A DNA stretch of 38,579 nucleotides from Bifidobacterium saguinibicoloris (GTDB taxonomy: Bacteria > Actinomycetota > Actinomycetes > Actinomycetales > Bifidobacteriaceae), in NCBI RefSeq assembly GCF_019331725.1, contig NZ_JAHBBF010000020.1:1-38579 (forward strand), in the 5' to 3' direction. Below, piece after piece: positions 31,488-38,579 of the stretch. Made by a program: the position numbers and the translations under genes. Under the pieces are notes generated by a model. The model was not told where the DNA came from and searched no databases. It saw nothing but the letters and a program-made list of their open reading frames with translations. Within the stretch, counting starts at the first letter, position 1, and each line of letters starts with the position of its first letter.

Positions 31488-32633
31488 ATGATCGTACAGG
31501 CACCTGCGGGCGCGTCGTTCCCGTTCACCGCGGGGAGACCCGCGAAAGCCAGCCCCTCGGACGTGCGGCGCATGAACCGCGCGCTGATCTTCAACCTGCT
31601 GTTCCCCTCGAACCGCCTGTCGCGCGCGGATCTCAGCCGCATGACCGGCCTGTCCCGGGTGGCCGTCTCCGATGTGGTCAGCGGCATGCTCGAGGAGGGA
31701 CTCCTCCAGGAGAACGGCCATGAGGCGCCGGCCCGCGGCAAGGGGAAGCGGGCCACCCTGCTGAGCGTCGACCCGGGCCGCCTTCGCATCATCAGCGTGG
31801 ACCTGTCCCAGGAGCATCTCATCCGAGGGGCGGTAACCAATCTGCACGGCATGCCCGAAGATCATATGGAGGTGGCGCTGGGACCGGACGACCGGATCGA
31901 GGCGGACGCCATCGTCCAGCTCATCGACCAGCTGCGCGCCGACATCGACGCCTCATCGCTGATCGGCATCGGCATCGCGGTGCCGGGCGTGGTGAACGAC
32001 GGCGTCATCGAGGAGTCCACCGGTCTGGGCTGGCGCGACGTCGACCTCAGGACGCGTCTGGAGACACGGTTCACCGTGCCGGTCACCGTCTCCAACGACG
32101 TGGTCGCCTCCATGCTCACGGAACGGTTCTTCGGACAGGCCGGTCCGAATCTCATGTTCGTGCAGATCAACCGCGGCATCGGTTCGGCCACACTCATCGA
32201 CGACGTCCCCGTGGTGGGCGAGCATCATGCCGGCGGCGAGATCGGCCATATCTCGCTCGACCCCGAACACGGGCCGGCTTGCCCGTGCGGCAAGCGCGGC
32301 TGCATGGAGCGGCTGATTTCGGCCAATGCCCTGCGCAGGCGCATGGCGGGCATGGACGACGAGGGGAAGACGGCCGTCGTGCGCGAGGCGGGCGTCCTGT
32401 TCGCCTCGGCCATGGCCATTACCGTGGGCCTGCTGGACATCGCCGACATCTGTCTGTACGGCCCGGCCGACATCGTCAACAACGTGTTCCTCCAGGCGGC
32501 GCAGGAGCGTCTGGACGCGATGACCACCTCGAAGTTCCACACGCGCACCGTCATCAGACGGTGCCAGTGCGGCGCGGGGGCCGCGCTGCGTGGCGCATCG
32601 GTCGCCGTGGCGTTGCGCCACCTGGAGGCTTGA
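31488..32633 (+). CDS. ROK-family transcriptional regulator (NagC/XylR type)
   Basis: A 381-residue regulator. The N-terminal winged helix-turn-helix (about 22-85) reads VRRMNRALIFNLLFPSN, then LSRADLSRMTGLSRVAVSDV. The ROK sugar-kinase-like domain follows (IGIGIAVPGVVND, then MFVQINRGIGSATLIDD). Zinc-motif residues are in HISLDPEHG and CPCGKRGCMERL. The sugar-binding Glu and His of the ROK fold are present (HHAGGEIGH). AGGAGAGGACGTC before ATG 31488 decides the start. No sugar genes follow directly; cutC is convergent, so the target operon is unclear. Confidence 0.9.
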   Translation: MIVQAPAGASFPFTAGRPAKASPSDVRRMNRALIFNLLFPSNRLSRADLSRMTGLSRVAVSDVVSGMLEEGLLQENGHEAPARGKGKRATLLSVDPGRLRIISVDLSQEHLIRGAVTNLHGMPEDHMEVALGPDDRIEADAIVQLIDQLRADIDASSLIGIGIAVPGVVNDGVIEESTGLGWRDVDLRTRLETRFTVPVTVSNDVVASMLTERFFGQAGPNLMFVQINRGIGSATLIDDVPVVGEHHAGGEIGHISLDPEHGPACPCGKRGCMERLISANALRRRMAGMDDEGKTAVVREAGVLFASAMAITVGLLDIADICLYGPADIVNNVFLQAAQERLDAMTTSKFHTRTVIRRCQCGAGAALRGASVAVALRHLEA

Positions 32634-32634
32634 G

Positions 32635-32650
32635 CCCGGCCGCCGCCGGG
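32635..32650. terminator. Short convergent hairpin between ROK regulator and cutC
   Basis: CCCGGC (32635-32640) pairs with GCCGGG (32645-32650) around a 4-nt loop. It fills most of the 25-bp gap between two convergent stop codons. Confidence 0.45.
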
Positions 32651-32658
32651 AACCGACG

Positions 32659-33396
32659 TCAGGCGCGCACCGCGGCGACCGCGGCCCGCACGGTGTCCCG
32701 ATCGGTGCGTTCGACGGGAGTGTCGCCGCCTCCCCCGGGGCCTCCGGCGGCCGCGACGAGCTTCTTGGCGGACAGGTGCACGGCGTCGACGCCCGTCGCC
32801 TTCAACGCGGCGATGGAGGGGATCGTGACGCCGCCGCCCGCCTGGATCTCGATGCGTCCCGCCGCATGGTCCGCCAGTTCGCGCAACCGTCCGATGCCGC
32901 TCGGCGCATCCGGCGCGCCGCCCGAGGTGAGCACACGCGTATACCCCAGGCCGATGAGCTCGTCCAGGGCCGTGAATCCGTCGGGGGTCATGTCGAACGC
33001 CCGATGGAACGTCAACGCCACATCGCGTCCGACCTCACGTCCCGCGGCGCGCGCCGCTTCGGCGAGGGCGCCGGCGAACGGCACGTCGATGGCCCCGTCG
33101 TCCGTCAGTCCGCCGACGACGACGCCGCATGCGCCCGCGCGCACCGCCGCCCTGACGTCGGCCAGCTGCACCGCCTTCTCGTCCGCGTCGAACACGAACG
33201 AACCCGCACGTGGTCTGATAAGCGCCTGCACGCCGTACGGCAGGCCGACGGCGGCGCACGCGGCGATCAGGCCGACGCTGGCGGTCAGGCCACCGGTCGC
33301 GCCGAGCGCCACGCACAGTTCGATGCGGTCGGCCCCCTCCTCCTTGGCGATGCGTGCGCCTTCGACGTCCTGTACGGCTATTTCGAGCATGGTCAT
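32659..33396 (-). CDS. cutC: CutC-family protein
   Basis: A 245-residue TIM-barrel protein of the CutC family (LEIAVQDVEGARIAKEEGAD, GGLTASVGLI, VQALIRPRAGSFVF, LTFHRAFDMT, RVLTSGGAPDAPSGI). It was first linked to copper homeostasis, but the molecular role remains uncertain. GAGGA lies 5 bp before ATG 33396; the next in-frame ATG, two codons in, is nearly as good. A Gly/Pro-rich loop (GGPGGGGD) sits near the C-terminus. It is divergent from the second ROK regulator. Confidence 0.88.
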   Translation of the reverse strand: MTMLEIAVQDVEGARIAKEEGADRIELCVALGATGGLTASVGLIAACAAVGLPYGVQALIRPRAGSFVFDADEKAVQLADVRAAVRAGACGVVVGGLTDDGAIDVPFAGALAEAARAAGREVGRDVALTFHRAFDMTPDGFTALDELIGLGYTRVLTSGGAPDAPSGIGRLRELADHAAGRIEIQAGGGVTIPSIAALKATGVDAVHLSAKKLVAAAGGPGGGGDTPVERTDRDTVRAAVAAVRA

Positions 33397-33531
33397 GGCG
33401 GTCCTCCTCATCGGGTCACTGCGGCAGACGACGGTCTACGGCGACCGTCCGGCACGCGTCCATGATAGCCGGGGTCATCGCCCCGGCATGCCCGGCCGTA
33501 TGCCTACGCGCGACACGCCACGACACCTTAA

Positions 33532-33560
33532 TTGCGTTCATGTATTAACGGCGTTAATAT
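33532..33560 (+). promoter_or_regulatory. Promoter and operator of the second ROK regulator
   Basis: TTGCGT (33532-33537), a 17-bp spacer and TAATAT (33555-33560) form a promoter. The perfect dyad ATTAACG-G-CGTTAAT (33544-33558) covers its spacer and -10 box, and TTAACG occurs once more at 33562-33567. A repressor bound here would block transcription, so negative autoregulation is likely. Confidence 0.6.
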
Positions 33561-33623
33561 CTTAACGAAGTTCAGATTCGAGGAAGAGCGGACAACCACT
33601 CACGGACGCAAGGAGGTGTCGGA

Positions 33624-34838
33624 ATGAATACCAGCGCTGAAGCCACGGCATCGCAGGCCTCTCTCGCCGAGTTCAACCGTTCCCGCATCCTCCAGCATCT
33701 CTACCACTACGGCATCAGCTCCCGGGCGCAGATCGCCAAGGCGCTGCACCTCACCCCCGCGGCCATCACCAAGATCACCGCCCAGCTCATCGAAGCCGGC
33801 GCCATCAAGGAGACCGGCGACATGGAGGGCGCGAAGAACCGCCGCTCCATCGGACTCGAACTCGATCCGAACGCCTTCCACATCATCGGCGTCAAATTCG
33901 CGCGTTCCCTCGTGCAGATCGGCGTCTTCGACCTGTGCGGCAACGCCTCCCACGTGGAGGACATGCCGCCGGTCACCAACGAGACCATCGCGGACGCCGT
34001 CGCCCTGCTCCACGAGCGCATCGAACGGCTGCTCTCCGATGACCGCGCCATCGTGGCCATCGGCATGGCCGTCCCCGGCCCCTACATGCGCGACGAGGGA
34101 CGCACCGCCGTCGTCTCCTCCATGCAGGGATGGCGCGACGTCAACTTCATCGACGAATTCTCCCACGCATTCCCCGTGCCCGTATTCATCGAACAGGACG
34201 CGCGCGCCGGCATGCTGGCCCACTATCTCTTCGACGACGAAACGCACGGCGAGACCAACCTCGCCTACTGCCTGGTGGGCGAAGGCGTCGGCCTCGGCGT
34301 CATCGACAACGGCCGCATCATCAACGGCGATCTCGGCGCCGCCACCGAAATCGGCCACGTGTCCATCGACATCAACGGCAAGCCGTGCGACTGCGGCAAC
34401 GTGGGATGTCTGGAACGCTACTGCTCCACCCCCGCCATCCATGAGATGCTCGTCGAGGACGGCACGCTCATCCCCGAAGCCGCGGCCATGACCAACACGC
34501 AGGCCACGCGCGAGCTCTTCAGGCTCGACCGCGAGGGCGACCCCCACGCCCGGGAGCTGGTGCTGCGCATCGCGCGGTACGTCGGCTACGGCTGCGTCAA
34601 CATCTTCAACACGTTCAATCCCAAGTGCATCATCATCGGGGACATCGTCTCCGAAGCGGGCCAACCCCTGCTCGACGAGGTGCGCGCCACGGTACGGCGA
34701 CGGTCAATCCCGGAGATCTACCGCGCCACCGACATCCGCCTGTCGACCATGCCCACGGACGCTACGGTCTGCGGCGCGGCCGCCGTGGCGGTCACCCAGT
34801 TCCTCGACCATCCTTCGATGTTCTTCGAACTGACCTGA
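33624..34838 (+). CDS. ROK-family transcriptional regulator of the sugar kinase/permease set
   Basis: A 404-residue ROK regulator. The N-terminal helix-turn-helix reads FNRSRILQHLYHYGISSRAQ, then IAKALHLTPAAITKITAQL. The ROK domain has IGMAVPGPY, the sugar-contact region GDLGAATEIGHVSID, and the zinc motif CDCGNVGCLERYC. Its start follows AAGGAGGTG. The next gene is a PfkB-type sugar kinase 65 bp downstream, then an FHS permease, so it likely senses their sugar or its phosphate and controls them. A perfect dyad overlaps its own promoter. Confidence 0.92.
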   Translation: MNTSAEATASQASLAEFNRSRILQHLYHYGISSRAQIAKALHLTPAAITKITAQLIEAGAIKETGDMEGAKNRRSIGLELDPNAFHIIGVKFARSLVQIGVFDLCGNASHVEDMPPVTNETIADAVALLHERIERLLSDDRAIVAIGMAVPGPYMRDEGRTAVVSSMQGWRDVNFIDEFSHAFPVPVFIEQDARAGMLAHYLFDDETHGETNLAYCLVGEGVGLGVIDNGRIINGDLGAATEIGHVSIDINGKPCDCGNVGCLERYCSTPAIHEMLVEDGTLIPEAAAMTNTQATRELFRLDREGDPHARELVLRIARYVGYGCVNIFNTFNPKCIIIGDIVSEAGQPLLDEVRATVRRRSIPEIYRATDIRLSTMPTDATVCGAAAVAVTQFLDHPSMFFELT

Positions 34839-34903
34839 CCGGCACCCAAGATTTCCCAAACGGAAAACCACCACACAGCAAACAGCAAAGGAAAGGAACC
34901 ATC

Positions 34904-35800
34904 ATGTCCAAGCCCATCGTGCTCTCCCTCGGCGAACTCCTGTGGGACATGCTCCCCACCGGCAAGCGCGCCGGCGGCGCCCCCGTCAACTTCGCCTACC
35001 ATTCGATGATGAACGGCGCCGACGGCTACTCCGTCTCCGCCGTGGGTGAGGACGAGCTCGGCGACGAGCTCCTGGCCGAGACCGCCAAGGCCGGCATCCA
35101 CGCCGTCATCCAGCGCAACGCCTGGCCGACCTCCACCGTCGAGATCGAGCTCAGGAACGGCATCCCGGAGTACACCATCGTCAAGGGCGTCGCCTGGGAC
35201 CACATCCTGTACACCCGTCAGCTCATCGACGTCGTCAAGCAGGCCGACGCCGTCTGCTACGGCACCCTGGCCCTGCGCTCCCCCGAGTCGCACGCCACCA
35301 TCACCGAGCTCCTCAAGCACACCAAGCCGGGCGCGATGAAGTTCTTCGACATCAACCTGCGCGGCGACCACTACTCCAAGGAGCTCATCGAGGAGCTGCT
35401 CGGCTACGCCACCGTCTTCAAGATCAACGACGAGGAGCTGCTCCTCCTGCGCGACATGTTCGACATCCGCGGCACCTCCGGCGACGACGCCTCCCGCTGG
35501 TTCCTCGAGAAGTACGACCTCGACTACGTGATCCTGACCGCCGGCAGCGCCTACTCCACCATCATCTCCAAGAACGGCGAGATCTCCACCGTGGACACCC
35601 CGCGCGTCGAGGTCGTCGACACCGTCGGTGCCGGTGACTCCTTCTCCGGCACGTTCACCGCCCGCACCCTGCTGGGCGACTCCCTGTCCGAGGCGCACCG
35701 CAAGGCCGTCAACACCGCCGCCTTCGTGTGCACCCAGGCCGGTGCCTGGCCGGAGTACCCGGCCCAGATGCCGGACTACCTGGCCGAAGCCGGCAAGTGA
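34904..35800 (+). CDS. PfkB-family sugar kinase, probable fructokinase
   Basis: A 298-residue ribokinase-family enzyme. The N-terminal SLGELLWDMLPTGKRAGGAP with VNFAYH matches bacterial fructokinases. The C-terminal PfkB signature DTVGAGDSFSGTF starts at 239, with Asp 245 as catalytic base. FFDINLRGDHYS is also usual for fructokinase. It would phosphorylate fructose (or a close sugar) at C6 for the bifid shunt. The ribosome site is GGAAAGGAACC before ATG 34904. It lies between a ROK regulator and a hexose permease, which fits a dedicated uptake and phosphorylation unit. Other PfkB sugar kinases cannot be fully excluded. Confidence 0.85.
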   Translation: MSKPIVLSLGELLWDMLPTGKRAGGAPVNFAYHSMMNGADGYSVSAVGEDELGDELLAETAKAGIHAVIQRNAWPTSTVEIELRNGIPEYTIVKGVAWDHILYTRQLIDVVKQADAVCYGTLALRSPESHATITELLKHTKPGAMKFFDINLRGDHYSKELIEELLGYATVFKINDEELLLLRDMFDIRGTSGDDASRWFLEKYDLDYVILTAGSAYSTIISKNGEISTVDTPRVEVVDTVGAGDSFSGTFTARTLLGDSLSEAHRKAVNTAAFVCTQAGAWPEYPAQMPDYLAEAGK

Positions 35801-35813
35801 GCCGACCCCACCC

Positions 35814-35864
35814 GCGTGCGCGCCGCGTCACCGTGGAACACCACCCATGACGCGGCGTACACGC
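35814..35864 (+). terminator. Long hairpin between sugar kinase and permease genes
   Basis: Arms 35814-35830 and 35848-35864 pair over 17 positions with one mismatch and one G-T pair. Inside, GTGG/CCAC makes a second small stem. It starts 14 bp after the kinase stop. It probably terminates or trims the kinase message, so the permease may have its own promoter in the rest of the 242-bp gap. Confidence 0.65.
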
Positions 35865-36042
35865 CCCTTCACCTTTCCTTGGCGCAGGCCCCGCGCCGGG
35901 ACAACGTCGTCCCGGCAATCTCCAACCGATTCCGAACCATGGAACCCGGCGCGGGCGCTATGCGCTCCAAGGCACCGATAACTGAATACCGACAACCATT
36001 TCGTCCGTCTCATTACAGATAGAAAAAGGGAAGTTTTTACCA

Positions 36043-37320
36043 ATGAGCAACGAAACCACCAAGACCGGCAACGCCGGATTCGCCAAGATCCTGCCCGTGA
36101 TGTTCGCGTTCTTCGTCATGGGCTTCGTCGACTTGGTCGGCACTGCGACGAACTACGTGAAGGCCGAGTTCAGCCTGAACGACGCCACCGCGAACCTGTT
36201 CACCACCATGGTGTTCTTCTGGTTCCTCATCTTCTCCGTGCCCACCGGCATGCTGATGAACAAGATCGGCCGCCGCAAGACCGTGCTGTGGTCCATCCTC
36301 GTCACCCTCGTGGCCATGGCCCTGCCGATCCTCGCCTACGTGGCCTTCCCGCTGAAGTCCACCGCCCAGCTGGTGCTCATCGTCATCTCCTTCGCGTTCC
36401 TCGGCATCGGCAACACCCTCATGCAGGTGTCCCTCAACCCGCTGCTGACGGTCTTCGTCAAGGGTGACAAGCTCGCCTCCACGCTCACCACCGGCCAGTT
36501 CGTCAAGGCCTTCGCCTCCCTGTTCGCCCCGTGGATCGCCCAGTGGGGCGCGAACTCCATCCAGGCCTACTCCTGGAGCTACGTCGACGCCAAGGGCCAG
36601 ACCGTCGAGGTCGGCATGTGGTGGATTCTGTTCGTCATCTACTTCGTGGTCGGCATCCTCGGCTACATCCTGCTCGCCTTCGACAAGATCGAGGAGCCCG
36701 CTCCGGATTCCGGCACCACCACCATCGGCCGCTGCTTCAAGCTGCTGTTCTCCGACGGCATCGTCTTCCTGTGCTTCCTCGGCATCGTGGCCCACGTGGG
36801 TGTGGACGTCGGCATCAACGCGCAGGCGCCGCGCATCCTCATGGAGCACACCGACGTCGCCCTGGCCACGGCGACGAACGCCACCATGGTCTACTTCATC
36901 GCCCGTATGATCGGTTGCTTCACCGGCGGCATCGTACTGCAGAAGATCTCCAACAAGGTCGGCCTGCGCATCTGCGGCGTCATCATGACCGCCTCCGCCG
37001 TCTGCTTCGCGATCTTCGCCGCCACTCCGACGAACCCGCCGGTCTGGCTGTTCTGGACCGCGGTCGCGCTCGTCGGCTTCGGCAACTCCAATGTGTTCTC
37101 CCTGTTCCTCTCCCACGCGCTCATGTACCGTCCGGACCGTCAGAACGAAATCTCCGGCCTCATGCTCATGGGCCTGATCGGCGGCGCCATCTTCCCGCCG
37201 ATCATGGGTGCGGCCGCGGGCGCCGGCCAGATCGGCGGCATCCTCGTGATGGCCGTCGGCTGCCTCTACGTCCTCGTCATGGGCTTCGCCTACAAGGTGC
37301 TCGAGGGCAAGAAGGCCTGA
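36043..37320 (+). CDS. MFS sugar permease of the FHS (FucP/GlcP-like) family
   Basis: A 425-residue inner-membrane protein with about 12 hydrophobic helices. Helix 1 holds FFVMGFVDLVGTATNYVKAE, close to the FucP-type start. MNKIGRRKTVLWSILV is the MFS loop 2-3 motif, and FAFLGIGNTLMQVSLNPLL is usual for the fucose/glucose/galactose:H+ symporter family. The central loop (YSWSYVDAKGQTVEVG) is short. With the fructokinase-like gene upstream it probably imports fructose or a related hexose; specificity is inferred. The start follows AAAAAGGGAAG with a rather long spacing. Transcription ends at a hairpin shared with dtd. Confidence 0.88.
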   Translation: MSNETTKTGNAGFAKILPVMFAFFVMGFVDLVGTATNYVKAEFSLNDATANLFTTMVFFWFLIFSVPTGMLMNKIGRRKTVLWSILVTLVAMALPILAYVAFPLKSTAQLVLIVISFAFLGIGNTLMQVSLNPLLTVFVKGDKLASTLTTGQFVKAFASLFAPWIAQWGANSIQAYSWSYVDAKGQTVEVGMWWILFVIYFVVGILGYILLAFDKIEEPAPDSGTTTIGRCFKLLFSDGIVFLCFLGIVAHVGVDVGINAQAPRILMEHTDVALATATNATMVYFIARMIGCFTGGIVLQKISNKVGLRICGVIMTASAVCFAIFAATPTNPPVWLFWTAVALVGFGNSNVFSLFLSHALMYRPDRQNEISGLMLMGLIGGAIFPPIMGAAAGAGQIGGILVMAVGCLYVLVMGFAYKVLEGKKA

Positions 37321-37389
37321 CGCACCCGGTGTGGCGGACTTCATACCCTGACGTGAGGTCCGCCGCGACCCGATAAGACGTGACAGACA

Positions 37390-37443
37390 ACGGCGAACGG
37401 CCGGCGCACTCTTCCAAGAAAGCATGCACCGGCCGTTCGCCGT
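37390..37443. terminator. Bidirectional terminator between permease and dtd
   Basis: A perfect 15-bp stem (37390-37404 with 37429-37443) with a 24-nt loop lies between two convergent genes. Confidence 0.7.
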
Positions 37444-37490
37444 TCCATATGTCGTGGCCGGTCAGACAGTCGGCCGCGCCGACGGAGCCG

Positions 37491-37964
37491 TCAGTGCAGA
37501 TCGTCCGTGTCCAGCACGATGGTGACGGGTCCATCGTTGACGAGACCGACGCGCATGTGCGCGCCGAATCTGCCCTCCCTGACGGGCACACCGCCGGAAC
37601 GCAGGGCCTCGTTGAATCTGATCCACATGACGTCCGCATGCTCCGGTTTGCCGGCCTTGATGAAGCTGGGACGGTTGCCCTTGCGCACGTCGGCGAACAG
37701 GGTGAACTGCGAGATGGAGAGGATCTCACCGCCGATGTCCTGGATGGAGCGGTTCATCTTGCCATGGTCGTCCTCGAAGACACGCAGGTTGAGGATCTTA
37801 TGCGCCAGCCATGCGATCTCCTTGTCGCCGTCCTCGTCGGACACCCCGACCAGCAGCATGAATCCCGGCCCGATCTGCTGCGGCTCGAATGTGGGGTCCA
37901 CTCCCCCGAGCTCGTTGACGACGTCCACCGACGCTTCCGACACGCGTTGCAATACGACTTTCAT
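37491..37964 (-). CDS. dtd: D-aminoacyl-tRNA deacylase
   Basis: A 157-residue DTD. It hydrolyses D-aminoacyl-tRNA (and Gly-tRNA-Ala) to keep D-residues out of proteins. Hallmarks are MKVVLQRVSEASV, the active-site ILSISQFTLFADVRKGNRPS with the SQFTL motif, and the cross-subunit motif NDGPVT near the C-terminus (NxGPxT in the family). A small insertion (ELGGVDPTFEPQQ) follows the first strand. ATG at 37964 has no Shine-Dalgarno. TAGGCT (37973-37978) ends 8 nt before it, so the transcript is probably leaderless. Confidence 0.95.
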   Translation of the reverse strand: MKVVLQRVSEASVDVVNELGGVDPTFEPQQIGPGFMLLVGVSDEDGDKEIAWLAHKILNLRVFEDDHGKMNRSIQDIGGEILSISQFTLFADVRKGNRPSFIKAGKPEHADVMWIRFNEALRSGGVPVREGRFGAHMRVGLVNDGPVTIVLDTDDLH

Positions 37965-38064
37965 AAGCCATCAGCCTAGCCGGCCCACGTAACGAGACGG
38001 GAACGACGGGCAGGTCGCATCGCTTAGGGTCGTGGCAGGCATGGCACTGTGGCGTAGTACGCCT

Positions 38065-38205
38065 TCTATTGTCCCGCCAGAACGATAGGACCCTTTGATT
38101 GCGTATTCCCAATGATGTCTATTGTTCCAAATCGGCGTTTCGGGACAATAGAACCTTTAATGTCATGCGCATAACGGTTCTTTCACACGAAAAGGAACAA
38201 TAGGA
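38065..38205 (+). promoter_or_regulatory. Repeated operator-like sites before the Fic-family gene
   Basis: The motif GG(G/A)ACAATAGA and its complement occurs four times: TCTATTGTCCC 38065-38075, TCTATTGTTCC 38118-38128, GGGACAATAGA 38142-38152 and GGAACAATAGG 38194-38204. A partial GATAGGACC follows the first. Sites two and three face each other; the last ends at the start codon. This looks like cooperative binding of a dedicated regulator. Confidence 0.6.
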
Positions 38206-38206
38206 C

Positions 38207-38506
38207 ATGGAGTACAAGACCATCCGGCAGACCGTGCACATGAGCCGGTCGGGCGAACGGCCCGACATCATCGCCGAACATGAATACCGGCAACGGCTCG
38301 AAGGGTGGAGCACGTTCCGTTCCGGAGTCGTATTGCGCGGAAACGAGCCATTCGTCGTGAACTTCCGCGAGCTTGCCGTCATCGTCGAAGGCATCCGTGA
38401 GCGGGAGCACGACGTGGCCGACTTGTGGAACGGTCTGCCGCCGATCGCGCGCTGTGTTTTGTCAAGTTGTGGTAGGCCGTTTCGGCGTTTCTTTTGGTCC
38501 AGATGA
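38207..38506 (+). pseudogene. Fic-family protein, truncated N-terminal fragment
   Basis: The 99-residue ORF begins MEYKTIRQTVHMSRSGERPD and continues EGWSTFRSGVVLRGNEPFVV and ADLWNGLPPIAR. I recognise this as resembling the N-terminus of bifidobacterial Fic-type proteins, whose catalytic HPFxxGNG part would come later and is absent. After about codon 82 the sequence turns into an AT-richer stretch beginning TGTGTTTTGTCAAG, giving about 17 unrelated residues before a stop. The natural reading is a gene cut by a mobile element. AAAAGG precedes ATG 38207. The rest of the gene, if kept, lies beyond the window. Confidence 0.55.
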
Positions 38507-38579
38507 GCGGCTGGTTTTAGGCCGTTTCAGCGTTGGCCGGTCCTGTCGTTGGTTGTTGTGGTCTTATTGCATGAGGGCG
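38452..38579. mobile_element. Probable insertion-sequence end, cut by window edge
   Basis: From about 38452 base composition drops in GC and reading of the Fic-like gene is lost. The boundary sequence TGTGTTTTGTCAAGTTGTGG looks like a terminal inverted repeat. TAGGCCGTTTC(G/A)GCGTT occurs twice (38473-38489, 38518-38534) 45 bp apart, as in subterminal repeats. No transposase is visible in the 128 bp available, so element type is unknown. Confidence 0.45.

Overview
The window is high-GC chromosomal DNA that looks like a Bifidobacterium. Supporting signs are the actinobacterial 24-residue ribosomal protein bL37 beside a SigR/SigH-type sigma factor, paired MurE-like ligases with an ATP-grasp ligase, ROK-regulated sugar kinase and permease genes, a DUF5107/TPR protein of the kind seen in bifidobacterial sugar loci, and several genes that appear leaderless. 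The species cannot be fixed from the sequence. Most of the window is ordinary chromosome. The right edge looks like a Fic-family gene cut by an insertion-like sequence.

Layout. 1-6865: a carbohydrate-uptake locus with an ABC permease (cut by the left edge), a lipoprotein solute-binding protein, a 1114-residue DUF5107/TPR protein and a divergent AraC regulator. The solute-binding and DUF5107 genes share one 15-bp promoter element, repeated beside the regulator. 6884-8747: glycerate kinase and a HAD phosphatase. 8964-10462: a membrane-anchored protein with a Ser/Gly-rich tail, then a tiny secreted peptide. 10631-11575: aldose 1-epimerase behind a lac-operator-like site. 11717-12933: bL37, a Cys-rich probable anti-sigma factor and an ECF sigma factor. 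13099-17708: two tandem MurE-like ligases and an ATP-grasp ligase. 17784-23046: SMC and FolC.

23047-25321 is a looser stretch. It holds degenerate 51-52 bp tandem repeats, an AbiEi/DUF559-like protein and a possible 52-residue ORF. 25322-27545 is a two-gene cassette: a calcineurin-type metallophosphoesterase and a fused polynucleotide 5'-kinase/RNA ligase, which I read as an RNA-repair operon and the most interesting system here. Then follow a nitrilase-family amidohydrolase, a small membrane protein, aminopeptidase P with a Nudix hydrolase, a ROK regulator, CutC, and a ROK regulator-PfkB kinase-FHS permease set (probably fructose or a related hexose). The window ends with Dtd and a truncated Fic gene preceded by repeated operator-like sites.

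I saw no rRNA, tRNA or CRISPR array. Nearly all other long ORFs are antisense shadows produced by GC-rich codon use. All calls come from reading the sequence; no database search was run.
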